Assembly: GCA_903813345.2 (NCBI GenBank)
Contig: CAIIXF020000010.1
Span: forward strand, 18,489,181 to 18,553,180
DNA from: Owenia fusiformis
Taxonomy: Eukaryota > Annelida > Polychaeta > Sabellida > Oweniidae
DNA: 64,000 nucleotides
Direction of reading: 5' to 3'
In this document: positions 12,992-25,600 of the stretch, one piece after another
Position numbering within the stretch: the stretch's first letter is position 1
Layout: each line of letters begins with the position of its first letter
The notes under the pieces: generated by a model
Told to the model about the DNA's origin: nothing
What the model saw: the letters and a program-made list of their open reading frames with translations, nothing else
The model's database searches: none
Translations under genes and position numbers: made by a program

Positions 12992-15900
12992 ATGGAATCT
13001 CAGGAACAGGGCGCTATTAAAACTAACCTAGATCCGAAAGGCAAGAAAGTTGTGTTCGCTGAGACACTCACAAATGAACAAACAATCGAAGTTGCAGAAA
13101 TCAATGACCGTAAGGTGGTGACATCTATTAGCAAGATGGTAGATTTTGTTGTTGTAGGAAAGAATGCAGGCCAGGAGGCAGACGAAGCCAAGTCTATGGG
13201 TAGGTGATGTTGTTATATTTTGAAAACGAGCCAACCGAGTCAATTCTAAGCCTATTATTTCCAAAATCATAATATGTGTAATTTTCCAGATACCTAAACT
13301 GTTTTGTTATTGCAGGTATACGATGCCTAACAGAGACGGAATGGGACGATGTGGTAATTATTTGTTTCAAATATTTAAGAACCGGTAGAAACATGAGAAA
13401 TGGTCGCATTCTTTTCAGCATTTTGATTTCGCTGAACAAACAGCTTCATCTGCATTTTTTCTCGTAAAAATTTTCTGGTCATTACAATTTTATGACGCTA
13501 TTATATTTACAGTGTGTGTTTAGATTATGTTCCACTATTTTCGTCGCAGATCATATTCAGAGGGCATTGATTATAACTAGTATCAGAGGCTATCAAAACT
13601 AAAAATGGAATTGCAGAGAAACAAGGCACACTGTTTCATCTGTATCTAGATTGTATAAAGATACTTTATCAAAGTACAGACTGTGATCAACTGACCTACA
13701 AGTACATAAGATATTATGGTACAAGTCATTGATTCATTGGCGTTTTTCTTTTTAACTCAGATAAATGGTAGAGCTGATTCAGGCAAGGGCGTTACAATAC
13801 CCGGGAATTTATCGGTTCGTCCAGTACTTGTTTGTGATAGCGCCCTCTGTAGGTCACTGTGCTTATAGCCTACAGTAATACGGGGTAGGATATCGGGAAT
13901 TCGGTCAGTTTCTATCCGTCGATTTCGCTATGAATTGAAGCAAGTGTGACCACTTTATCCACTTAAACAATTTGATAATTGATTAAATCTTTAAACAAAA
14001 TCGATAAACACGTTATACACTTCCTATCTCCTTAGAAATTAGCATGTATTTATGGATTGTGTTTTCGAACAAGGCTCGACCCACCCCAATAGGGAAATCC
14101 TTATGCTAATTAGTATGACGTCATATTTTCCTGGGGAATCCTAGATTTCAAGGCCTCAGTCTGTTATTGTGTCAAATGTAAACGCTCTTGGGACGCTCTT
14201 TTGCAGACAGAAAATTGACAGATTAGCTTTTAACTTTCAGCTTTGATGTTTAAATATTCTGTATTTCTACCGGACTTCTTGCTGAATATCATATAATGTT
14301 ATAACTTGATTTGGATCATTGCCTGATTGATCATTCTGAAATTTTGATTGTGATTCATGATTGATTGGCAAGAAAAATAATTCCTATTGTTTTCCAGCGA
14401 AGTCAAAATGTTACAGCATGAGTTATAATGTCGAGTTTGCATCATGTTAAATTCTGCTAGTGATTAGAAGTCCATGCACAAGCATACACATAAGAGACAA
14501 ACACACCCAGGCTCCAGGCCGTGGATGGAAATATAAAACTATTTAAGGCACAAACTGGTATTAATAGACCGATATGTAGTGTCTGCCATGTATTGAAGGT
14601 AAACCAATCTGTATTATAAATGTTTCTTCTATCAATACATGGGTTGTGCAATAGAAAAGCAATGGCACAATCAAAAATGTGCATATCAATCGTGAATATC
14701 TCTCGGTTCAAAGCTTATTTCCAACAGAATCGTGTCAAAATATGTGTCTGAGTAACAGTTATACATTATAAGATCGCAAACTCTTACCAATTATCAGCCG
14801 AATGGCTCATTTTCAACGAAATGTCCTTAAGACAACAGCCCTGGGTCGCGCCTGAGACCAAAAACTACTTCAAATAGCCCTCCCCTAATTATATTGGATA
14901 ATCACATTTATGCGTGCGCGCGCAGCTCATCCAATGAACGAAACGCCACTTCCCGCTGAAATCACCGGGTATTGATCTTTCCCTTGATTCAGGCGCATCA
15001 CAGTCCACTGAAGCAAAGAATGATGGAGGGAAACGAATGTGTAAAGGTTTGGACAATTGCTTTTGAAAAATAACCATCGTTTGAATTTATTCCTGCATCC
15101 AAAAAAAACTAACTTAAATTCACTTGTATGTCTATTGAACATTTTCACATGCATGAGTTTTGAGCAGGCAATACTGGTGTTTTTTAATTTTTTCAAAAAT
15201 AAAAATAACTTGACGATATCTATATCATTATTGTTGTAGCTAGCACAGAAGCCGCAATCAGAGACCAAGTACATACTTTTACATGTTTTAGTGATATCCC
15301 AGATGTCGCTCTTATACATGTGTTCCAGTACCTCCCAGTCTGTGACCTCATAAACATTCTCACTGTCTGCAAGAGATGGAATGAACTTATTGAACCAAGT
15401 GATTACCTTTGGCGTAAGTTTATTCCAAATAACTTTGACCTGCCTGTCAATTGTGCCAAGGGGTTTCTTAGATCTTTATGGGAAAGGAGCATAAAGATTG
15501 GCAAGGAGAGATGGTTACCAGATGTATCAAAAGCTTTCGTAGCCCGAATGAGAGAAATGGGTATATGTAGTCAATGGGGTTCAGGAGGCTTTGAACCAAT
15601 CCCGGCAGGTGCAACATTGTACCAGAGACTCAACCCTACATATGACTTTATTGAGAAAGTGGGACACCCGACTAAAACAGAGCTACTTGGTGTTATGAAA
15701 CAAATATGGGAAAAGTTTAATAAAGGACGACCATACTTCAGGACTGGTAAAGACTCATATTCCAATGTCCAGAAAGGTTATACTATAGTAAATGCGAAGA
15801 GTGCTATGGAAAAGTCATGCTCGATCTCTTACAGTGGCACGTTGAAAGTAAGTAGTGTTTATTACATGTATTAATGTGATTTAGTCTGGTTAACATACTA

Positions 15901-18751
15901 ATTCTCATATTACCTCTTTTCATACACTGTAGATGAACATCTTGCTGACCTATTTTGTAATGTTAACACTCATAACCCGCAAAATTGTTTATCCTTACGC
16001 ATTGCAAAAAGTTTTACAGAACACATTCACCGTGAATACTCTTGAGCCGAAGTTATATACTATATATCTGTTTGATTGAATTGAAACTCTCTTTTAGCTT
16101 AATAAAACTCCTTGTTCTACTTCAGTTCATTCAGGGTATTGTGGAGCCATGGTATGCAACAGGGGGATTTGACATAGAACAGAGAGATCTTGATGGCTTT
16201 TCACACCTTCCAGATATAACAGGTACCATCCTTTATACTAATTTATGTAACCACTTCTCGTAAATGTGTGTTGTGGATGGGTTTATAAGATCTCATCCAG
16301 GATTTCTGAAAAACTGACTCAAGTTGAAAGAATTAGTGGATTAGCCTCAAGGTCAAATGTCAAGGTCATACGATTATTTTGAGCCACAGATCGCATTTCA
16401 TCGTAACTATGGAACGAGTCTGTGCATTTTGAAATTATTTTTTAACAAGGCATGAACATGACAAAATGTCACCACCTAGCTGCTCACAATTTTTTAAGTC
16501 AGATTTGAATTTCTGAGAACTTGTAGATGATTTAAAAAAAAAAAATTGGTCAATTTGAACAAATTGAAAAGGTTTTTTTACCCTGAGGAGGTAAGGTCAT
16601 TGAAAGGGAAATCTCAAATCTAAAGTTAGATTTGAACTTCTGAGAACTTGTCGATGATTTTGGAAAACAATTGGTTGATTCGAAGCAAGTTGAAAAATAC
16701 CTTTTGACATTGAGAAAGTCATTCAAGATCAAATCTTATTTGACCTTTGGAAGGTCATTTAAGGTCAAATCTTTAGGCAGATTTGAACTTTTAAGAACTT
16801 GTAGATGATTTTGAAATAAATTGGACAATTTGAAGCAAGTTGAAAAAAATACTTTTTGACCTTTTTTTAACCTTTTTGACTTTGAAAAGGTCATTGAAGG
16901 TCAAATCTTAAATACAAAGTCGGATTTGAACTTTTGAAATCTTGTAGATGATTTTGAAAAAAACTGAAGTCAGTATAAAGAGTATTAATTTTGTTAAGCT
17001 ATTGGAAGTTGTTAGAATTCGTTACATTTGGACGCCAACCGCCACCGCCGAGCGCCAACCACCAACCGCCGCCGATCGCCAACGGCCGTCACAAAAAGCA
17101 GAGACCATAACAATATGTCACCACTTTTTGGTGGTGACATAAAAATTAATCTAATATCAGAGTCTCTGGCATGAGTGATAAAATCAATTATTAGAGAAAA
17201 ATGGTGATGGTGAATGGTGGAGCATGCAATAGACTAGATTCGGTTATAAACGGAATTATTACACCAAAAGTAGTGCGAAATGGCCTTTTCAAGTTTTGAT
17301 GACATTTAAAGACATAGTTCCTCTTTCACGTATATTATCTCATGGAAATGGGCATACCAGCGCAAAGATCTTTGTTCCGTGGTGAAGAAAAGCCATCAAA
17401 CATTGCCTGAAGAGCAGATTTATCTCCGTAATTCTACTTTTAACATGGCGACCTTGACCTTGAAAAAATATAGCCATTTGGGCGATAATAGGTGATTCAA
17501 AAGTGAAAATGAGTGCTTTTTCGTAGTTTTACTTTGACCAAGGCTAGAAAAAAATCGAAGTGGTAAACCTACCCCCAATTTTTGATATTTTCGTTGTCTA
17601 GAAGTGTCCTAGATGAAATCAAAGTTTAAGAAAATTTGTATGTCTAGAAATATTTTATAAATTAGTGCCAATATGGTGGGTTTGGGTGTTTTTTTGCTCT
17701 CATTTTTTACCCCATTTCTACGGTTGTCATGGCAACTATAAGGCTTTGGTAACTATGCCAACATGATTTTTGAAGGACATCCACCTGATAGTAGTTGGGC
17801 CAAGTTTGATGGAAAATGGGCATGGTTTGATATGCTGCAGGGCTGTCAACTTGGGACCACCTAATATGAGTGACTTCAAAATGTTGGACACCTTTAGAGT
17901 ATGCCAGCTCGGCATGGGATCCGTACCGACAAAAAGATATTGATATGTTGGAACAGGTACAGAGAAGAGCAGCCAGGTTTGTAACCAAATGTCACTCAAG
18001 GGAACCAGGCTGCGTCACCAAAGCTCTTCAAGACCTACAGTGGGAGCCACTGAAGGAGCGTCGAGAGGCTGCTAGAGTTTTCCTTTTCTACAAAGGAAAG
18101 CAGAACCTAGCAGCCATCGACGTGCCTCCATACTTCCGCCAACAGATCAATACCAACACTAGGTTGTATCATCCTTCTAAGTTCATACAACCATCAACTA
18201 GAACGGATGCATACAAATTTAGCTATTTCCCTAGGACAATAGCTAAATGGAACACTCTACCTGGTGACATCTTAGACTGTGACAGTCTAAGTAGTTTTAA
18301 ATCATCATACTATGCCTATGTCAATAACTGCAATTAAATAGGTGTGTTTTTAATATAGATCTATGTTTTAATGTAAAGGGTCCCCAGTGCACAGCAACAA
18401 GCCTGCACTACTGGTAAAGAGGGGTGATGTCAACGCGGTTAGCCTGACAGTCTCCCCAGGTAAAATGAGTTGTAAACCATAGATCTATTTTTAAATGTTA
18501 AGGTTTTAAATTATATTCTATTCAAATTCTATCACTGTTAAATTATATATCTGCTTTATATGGGCTTATTAGCCTTTTGCGGATTATTGACATAGACATA
18601 GACATAGACTAAGTCCAAATCTGAACACTTTTGTCCAAATTTTGAACACCTTTGGCCAACTTTTAAACACCTTTGGCCAAAGTTTGAGCACCTTTGCCAA
18701 ACTTTGAACACCTCAAATTTTTCGCGCTCGCTGCGCTCGCGTTGTCGTCAA

Positions 18752-18783
<32 letters not shown>

Positions 18784-21043
18784 AGGTACGAAAAATTTCC
18801 AATGAACATGCGTGACACATACGGGATTCGCGTGACAAATCCGAACAAATTGCGTTCGTTTTTTTCCGGCGTTCGTATTTTTACCGTATCGTAAACATAT
18901 TTCGAAAAAATTTCTACAGAAATATTTTTGCTTGACAATTACCAGGTAAAATGCGTATTTTGCGTGACATTTTCTGTCACGCAAAAAAAACTGGCGTGAC
19001 TTCAAATTCTTCAGCAAATGCGTGACAAATACGCAAATTGCGGGACAGTTGACAGGCCTGATGCTGGCAGTGAGGTTGATTGTGGCATGTAGTAAAACGG
19101 CAAAACAATGGTGGAGTCATACCAAATGATCTTGATTTACGTCATTAAATATTCAAAATTCAGTTAAAGTGATGTCATATTTGAAATAAACATGTAAAAA
19201 TACACCAAGAGACATTGTTTCGAAAATTGTTTATCAACTTTGAAAATTTAATTCTTATTTTAAATGTGACTTCTAGTTCGGGGAGATTTCATGTGAATAT
19301 AGGCGCGCAGTTTGACAAGAAAAATGTTTAAATCACGTTTATGGCGTATTCACGCGGTACAAACTTCGACCGTTAATTTGAATTTTTGACCTACCGGATG
19401 TTTGAAAATCAAGGATTACGAGTCTCGTACTGCACCGTTTTTCTTCAAACTTGTTCCATTCAAAGCATAACAAAAATCCCTTTCTGTTAGTACATTATTC
19501 TCTTAAACAGAGTCCCTACTTCCAGTGGCATTTTGATCCCCAGCTGTAAGAAGGCCTTCTAACAGCTGGGGACCAAAACGCTGCTAGAACGAGGGACTCT
19601 TTACAATAAAGTAATGCACCGACAGAAAGGCAATTTTGTTTTGCTTTTAATGGTATACGTTTGAAGAAAAACGGTGTAGTATGAGACTCGCAATCCTTGA
19701 TTTTCGAGCATCTGGTAGGCCAAAAATTCAAATTAATGGTCGAAGTTTGTACCGCGTGGTATTATCGTTTTGAACGCAAACTATGCTGCTTTAATCAGAT
19801 GGAGTGACCCTATATATTCTAGCATACACAGATACAATGGCTGAATAAACGTCACATGACGATAAAAAGACATAGATATAACTTTACACTGTAAATTTTG
19901 AACGCAGAAGCAACTTAAGACCCTTATATTGAGATAACTAGGTTTACATCGGGAACAACATTGAGTACTATGAGTAAATTAAGTTCATCTTCACATAATG
20001 GTACTTTAGAACGAGACTAACCTTGAATTTTTCGTATTTTGGCTTTTTTGGGAGTCGTGTCCTCCCTGTCTTTCATTTTGAAATATGCGCGCAGTTTGTC
20101 AGAGTTTCAAACTGCGTGCCTAGTAGGCGCGCAGATTGCCATGGGCACCTTCGAGATCAGTTCAATCTCCCCTATTCCGTTTAAATGATTTCCCCCTTTC
20201 AATTCAAGTTGATTTACCTTCTTCAAAGGAGGGCGAGTTGTTTGTAGAATGAATTGGGGGATTTTTTTTCATGAATTTCGCTTATGTTTTCCATCCGAAA
20301 AACATCAATACACTTTAAAACATTTTGTTTACTTTAAGATTACACCATGTAATCCAAAAATATATTGCTCATTTTCAAAGATAATCCATGGATTAACACC
20401 CAGGTATTTTTATTTTTCAATCTTCAGAGGGCTGGGAATCAATGATGCTCAACGCTTTTGAATATGATAAATGCTGTTTTAAATAGGTTTTACGTATGCC
20501 AATAATTTCTCAAATTATGTAAGCTGAATGCATTCCTTAATCCCTAGATTGTGTAATCTACATGGTGTAATCTTAAAGTAAACAAAATGTTTTAAAGTGT
20601 ATTGATGTTTTTTGGATGAAAAACATAAGCGAAATTCATGAAAAAGATCCCCCGATTCATTCTACAAACAACTCGCCCTCCTTTATGGCTAATACATTTT
20701 AGTTGATTTTCCCCATTCATTTATTGTTCATTTTTTGTTGATTTTCCCCTTTTTAATTTTAGCCGATTCTCCCCTACCCTATAATATCGAAGTCAGTGAC
20801 GATGAAGACTATGAAGATGCGCGGATGTTACAGAAGCACTACAAACCGCCGATGTTGTCCTTGTACAAAGAGACCATGGGGATTTTATTTGGAGATGAAG
20901 ACACAAAGGAGGCCAAGAAGTTTTACATCAACCCTGAATGCTGCAATGAGAATCTATATGGGTATTCGTATACACTCCTCATTGGACCTTATGGAGTCTT
21001 GTATGAAATGAATCAAGCTTCTCCGATTTATAATCATGTTTAA
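12992..21043 (+). CDS. BRCT-F-box protein, copy 2 (exon 3 split by a transposon; possibly broken)
   Basis: This is the paralogue of the gene at 7113-10380 with the same six-exon plan: 12992-13199, 13316-13353, exon 3 split into 13761-13784 and 14995-15046, then 15240-15847, 16126-16222 and 20763-21043 (TAA). Without the insertion it would be 435 aa in a single frame. The BRCT keeps VDFVVVGKNAGQEADEAKSMG and the Trp (TETEWDDV), and the F-box keeps DIPDVALIHVFQYLPVCDL. Exon 3 is interrupted by a 1,201-bp element, and read-through meets a stop inside it. However, CATCACAG ending at 15003 could act as a new acceptor: a 43-base exon 15004-15046 keeps phase 0 in and phase 1 out and would cost only 11 codons. 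The downstream exons show no stops or frameshifts, so the disruption is recent or the gene is rescued by splicing. The last intron has grown to 4.5 kb, against 0.4 kb in copy 1. Confidence 0.75.
13776..14994. mobile_element. 1,201-bp non-autonomous DNA transposon inside a coding exon, with target duplication
   Basis: The coding sequence is interrupted between two copies of GATTCAGGC (13776-13784 and 14986-14994); comparison with copy 1 shows a single copy is ancestral. The inserted 13785-14985 has imperfect terminal inverted repeats: AAGGGCGTTACAATACCCGG on the left and, reverse-complemented, AAGGGAAAGATCAATACCCGG on the right. There is no transposase frame, so it is non-autonomous. The 9-bp duplication could suit a Mutator-like element; an 8-bp hAT reading fits less exactly. 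Confidence 0.8.
16466..17140. mobile_element. Inverted-repeat element carrying a minisatellite (TIR ATGTCACCACC)
   Basis: The left end is ATGTCACCACC (16466-16476) and the right end its complement GGTGGTGACAT (17130-17140). The right end also forms a short hairpin with ATGTCACCA at 17114. Inside are four diverged tandem units of about 125-155 bp, each starting with a GATTTGAA...AACTTGTAGATGATTTTG segment (about 16501, 16628, 16780 and 16921), then a GC-rich GCCAACCGCC simple-repeat stretch. No coding content. It sits in the last intron of BRCT-F-box copy 2. Confidence 0.6.
17893..18612 (+). mobile_element. 5'-truncated non-LTR retrotransposon (LINE), end of the reverse transcriptase ORF
   Basis: The frame up to the TAA ending at 18337 encodes the typical C-terminus of CR1/Jockey-group pol proteins: LEYASSAWDPYRQKDIDMLE, VQRRAARFVT, then DLQWEPLKERREAARVFLFY, RTDAYKFSYFPRTIAKWNTLP and a final SFKSSYYAY. 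The 5' part is lost. The 3' tail (18338-18612) has a GC-richer hairpin-like stretch and ends in tandem ACATAG units, the kind of short-repeat terminus used by such LINEs. It lies in the last intron of BRCT-F-box copy 2, same orientation. Confidence 0.85.
18612..18782. repeat. Short tandem repeat followed by a 30-base poly-G tract
   Basis: Units like TTTGAACACCTTTGGCCAAA repeat about four times (to about 18715). A palindrome-like CGCGCTCGCTGCGCTCGCG comes next, then a run of about 30 G (18753-18782). The G-run is a likely assembly or sequencing weak point and could form quadruplex DNA. Confidence 0.85.
19351..19758. mobile_element. Foldback element (about 400-bp inverted repeat)
   Basis: The sequence pairs with itself almost end to end. 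It starts CACGCGGTACAAACTTCGAC and ends with the complement (GTCGAAGTTTGTACCGCGTG), and the match continues inward through TCAAGGATTACGAGTCTCGTAC and the AAACGGTG region to a centre near 19558 (GAAGGCCTTC). There is no coding capacity. Confidence 0.8.
20224..20684. mobile_element. Foldback element next to the last exon of BRCT-F-box copy 2
   Basis: A left arm at about 20224-20360 (AAAGGAGGGCGAGTTGTTTG ... AAACATTTTGTTTACTTTAA) is repeated as its complement at about 20555-20684 (...CAAACAACTCGCCCTCCTTT). The arms are about 130 bp with few mismatches. The element ends only about 80 bp before the splice acceptor at 20762. Confidence 0.8.
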
Positions 21044-21493
21044 TACGATATGATATGATATTATGGTATGATATATGATATATCCATATTAAAAACACAT
21101 ATAATGGACTAGTTGTTCAAAAGGCAATATTTGATAATGATTTTATTGTTTATGATCATTACTTTTTACTTGTTTGATTTAGATTTAGAGACTCTCAAAC
21201 AATCAATGTTTGGAATCTTATATCCAAGCCACGTATTCCTTTGGCTGCACGACGCCGTACATACGGTCCATATTTTGAATTATACCCCGCATATGGCGTT
21301 ATCCGGGACGTACGATGGCTTTACATCCCGCCCCGGGAATTCCCGTCACAACTATTTCAGCAATGAACTAAACAAAAGACAAAGGTGGAAGACGAACATA
21401 GTGAACACAATTTAGAAAACAAATAACGTGAATCAATTCTTAGTTAACACAGAAAACGAACACATCGCAAAGAAACTCGTCTTGGTGTTCAAG

Positions 21494-21655
21494 TTAGCAA
21501 GTTACATCAGCATATCGGCATATGGGAGGGCCCAAAGGGACCAAGGGAAGATATATTGTATATCCCAAGGGATATTTCCTGTATCAAAACCGACCGTGAA
21601 TTACTGTTGTATTCCATACCTGAAGCATGTCTCCCATATGCTGATGTGTAACTAA
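21494..21655. repeat. Short inverted repeat (about 160 bp, MITE-like)
   Basis: GTTAGCAAGTTACATCAGCATA at the left is mirrored by GCTGATGTGTAACTAAC at the right, with CATATGGGAG / CTCCCATATG inside. Non-coding. Confidence 0.65.
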
Positions 21656-22142
21656 CTTAATTATATATAGTAACATATACAATAATATGATTCAGAATAC
21701 TGTGTCAATTTTTTATTTCTTGATCAAAAATATATACAAAATATACAACATGTCTCAATCTAAGACACCACATGGGCATATAAAAGAAGCATGCTCTTAA
21801 AAAGATGCTTTTTAAATAGAAAATAGACCAATCACATTACTATACAATGCTGTTACAATTTTATTCTTAACACAAAGATGATCGTCTAGGCGTCAAATAA
21901 CAATGAAATTTTTGCGAGATGTAAGAAATAAAGATCTAATATTATAGAAATTATGAAAAATTCTGCAATTTAAAAAGCTGTTTTTGAAGTAATGCGTCAC
22001 AATTCTTGCTTACAGAAAAATGTAATGAAAACTTGCATTGTTTGATTTGAAATTGTACATGAACAGAAATGTCTCGAATGTTCACAATGTACACTCATTT
22101 CATATCTGATTTTTTAAATAGAATATATGTGAGTGTCCCATC

Positions 22143-22148
22143 TTTATT
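22143..22148 (-). promoter_or_regulatory. Candidate polyadenylation signal of the RHS gene
   Basis: TTTATT on the plus strand reads AATAAA on the minus strand, about 530 bp after the RHS gene's stop codon. Another lies at 21712-21717. Confidence 0.35.
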
Positions 22149-22676
22149 TTCCCAGCCTGTATAAATCAAATTAACTGCACATAGTCTAAAAGACGCAAAT
22201 GTAAATTTGTAGAGACAAATGTACATAGTTGATGCCTCAGGATGCTGTTGATATTAGATAAACTTAAAGGACTTGGAGCTATAAATGAATGAGCAGTCCG
22301 GATTTGTAACGTTTCTTTTCATTGAATTAGATTTTTAATGCCATCTGATATGACATTGCAGATGGCAAGATGCATGTGATCATGAATATACTTTGTTTGG
22401 CAGAGTGACGTGACGTGCTTGTTGAAACAAGATATCATCTAGAGTCATCTGTCATAAGACTAAAAGGAAGTTTCGATTTCAACATCTCATATCCACTTTT
22501 TAGTATTTTCTATTATTTTCCCATTAAGATGTTTTCTATACTTCTCCGAATTTCCTGAGATCTGATTCCAGTCGAATTCTAAATAACCTCCAGAAAAGAT
22601 AAAGTACGCGTTATGGTTTCTTTCACACATTATTTTCAAATAGAAATTTAAAAAAGGTCGCTCACAATGTTTTTGA

Positions 22677-25600
22677 CTAACGTTTTTTCTCGTCAACAAG
22701 AAGAGCCTGTGACGCTGGCCCGTCCAAAAGAGCGGCATATGAAATTGCTGCAGCTGGTATCATACCCGGAACATTAAACACATCCCGGGCGCCGGGGAAT
22801 AAAACGCCGTCAAGTTTAACCTGGAACACATCATGCATACCGGCCACTGAGTTCACTCCTGGGACTTTATTCAACACCCTGCTTACTATACCTCCCTCAT
22901 TGAACCAACCCGTTGGATCGATTGTCTTATGCCCCTGTGTTCCAATGTTATTTGCCCCTGGTATTGGCATTTGATTGTCAGTTTTGACTTGTGCAGGTCC
23001 GCCTGGTTTCCAAGTTGAATCATATTCTACAACTGTGTTGTATAAATAATGCGCAGAAGCGGTTATACCAGCCATTAGGAACCCGTCTTTAAATTCACCT
23101 CCACTCAACTCTGTAGCAACTCCGCCACCTATTGCCTGGGTTGCCACTCTTTCTAAGTTCCAGGCACTACCAAAGTAGCCTCCCAAACCACCTGATACGG
23201 CTCCACCAAGAGCGCCTTGCAGACCGCCTTTAACAGACCCCGATCCTATTGTTCCACCAACAAACCCAGATGCTGCCCCAGCAAGTGCTCCACTCGCTAC
23301 TGTAGCAGCAACTCCCGTCAACCCTGTTGTGGCGACTAATCCAGCAGCTAATGGAGCAGCCGCCCCAAATGTAACTACAGTTGCAGCCACAGCAACAATG
23401 GGTCTCCAGTACTTTTTGAATAAGCGCCCAATTTTCTTGAAGAAATATCCACTGGGATCTTTATGTTTTAGTGGATTATTAAGCGTATAGCTATATCGGT
23501 TGTAACTCTGTGTGTTGTATGGGTCTTGGACATGTGGGTCTGGACTGAGGAAGCGTCCTACGACAGGATCATAAATTCTCCCATTCATATGAATAAGATC
23601 CAATTCTTCAATATGCTCGTGTCCTGTAAATCCACGATTGGTGTGTGTGGATCCCGACTGTGCAGACACGCCACAATCTCTGAAGTCAGCCCAAGAATCT
23701 GACCGTCGTTGCCCATACGCGTTGTATCTCAACGATTCTATTATATCACCATTTGCATTTGTAACAGTGTCAACAGAATCTAGATGGTCCCCATGCAGAT
23801 ATTTTACGGTAGCAGAGGGATCATTTCTCTTCTTTGACTCAATAGCAACAAGTCTACCAAGAGCATATATATAATATTTATGTGTGATTTGATCGGTCTG
23901 TGTTTCTGGCACGACGTTACGATGACTAGTGGACCGTTCATATAACTTCCCTATGTAGACGACAGTCTCTGCAGAAGTTACTTTTTTGAACCGTGAATGA
24001 TGGGCATCATATTCAAATTCAACGTGGTTACTTGATTTTGTATCCATTGTTTTAGGTTTGTTGAAAGAGGTCCAACTAACATGCTGATTGTTCTTTTGAA
24101 TCATATTGCCGTTGAGGTCGTATTTGTATGTGTTAGGACCTGCTTTAGTAACTGCATGTGGCTGAGCTGCACTATACTGATAGTGAAGTCCACCAAATCC
24201 ACTATATCTTCTCAAATTGCCAATACTATCATATTCCCAGTCCTCTGTTAGGGTGATATCCTTTGTTGGATCCAAGTGTTTGATAGTAGCCCTCGTTATT
24301 CTGTCCAGTGCATCATAGGAGAACGTTTCCATAGTATTCATGCCATCTGACAAGTCCTTTCTGCTTATCATATTGCCAGTAGAATCGTACGTATATTCCC
24401 AATCTCGTTTTAATCGTTTAGAGACATCCCATGTCTTTATGGATCTAAGGTAGTTACTATCATCGAATTCATATCCCGTAAGGAGTGAGTTCCCATATTG
24501 TTCCTTCGATATGTGACCAAATGAGTCATAGTCGAGGCCTCTCCAGTAAAATGATGCCGTGCTGGGTGTTAAATCACAACTGGTGCTTCTGACCTCTGTC
24601 AGAAAACCATTATCGTCATAACAATAATGCACCTCCTTATCTTCAGGCATTGTTTGTTTATAAAGCTTGCCAAGTGCGTTGTATTCTGACTTTATTTCAA
24701 ACATTTCCCCATCAATTGTTTGCTTCACTACCGCCTCTCTCCCCTTAGTATCATACATGTACTCCATGATGTGCCCATTTGGTGACTGAGTCTTTGACAG
24801 CTTTCCTTTACTTTTAGGACCTTGGTCATATATCCATTCTGTTTTCCCTTCAGGTTCATTTGTTTCTATCAACCTTCCAAGTTGGTCGTAACTGTAGAAT
24901 ATTTCATTTCCGACAGCATCCTTCTGCCATAGTTTTTCTGAATATGCATTGTACGTGTACTGCCAATGTCCCATATCAGGATCAATTATGGATAGTTTGT
25001 TACCGAATTGATCATATGTCATTTCTGTGATATGGCCTGCTGGGTCAGTTGTCTTCAAAAGGTTACCAACTGCATCATAGTCATATTTTACACTGCCATT
25101 AAGAGCGTCTGTTACTCTGATAACTCGACCAATAGCATCCCTTTCAGTGGTTTTCGAATGTCCATTTGCGTCGATGATTTCCATAACTAGACCTTTATAC
25201 ACCGTCTTTTTTATAGCATTCTGGACACCCTCCATTGGTCGTTCTTCAATGGTCTCTCTGCCAAATTTATCATACTGAAATTTAACCCAAGATGGTTGAG
25301 CGTCTTTGTTAAAGTAGGGCAAACTTTGTTGTTTAACATGACCAAACTGGCTGTACTCTATGTCTTCATATATATCTCTCTGACCAAACCCAGTAGATAT
25401 GATACGTATTGGTCTTTCAAATGAATCATACATTTTGATCGTATCTTGTGCTCCCGTCCTTGTTATATTTTCCATATATGAAGCACCATGGGTTGTTGAT
25501 TCCCTAACAGTGGACACATACCATCTTGTTTCTGTACCATCTGGTCTTGATTCATATATTTTCCTGTCAAATTCATCATATGAATACCGTGTTATTAAAC

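Larger units (their letters stand above)
21044..22676. other. Gap between BRCT-F-box copy 2 and the RHS gene
   Basis: I see no supported gene here. An inverted repeat occupies 21494-21655 (CATCAGCATAT...CATATGGGAG against CTCCCATATGCTGATG). The right half must contain the 3' UTR of the minus-strand RHS gene, with a candidate polyadenylation signal at 22143-22148 and another near 21712. Confidence 0.5.

Noticed and set aside
13776-14994. Reading the 1,201-bp insertion as a normal intron of copy 2
   Set aside because: It lies within sequence that is one continuous exon in copy 1, has a target duplication and inverted ends, and lacks a GT donor at its left edge.
18663-19017. Open frames with poly-Gly or poly-Pro
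   Set aside because: They run through the 30-base G tract, a repeat and a likely sequence-quality weak point.
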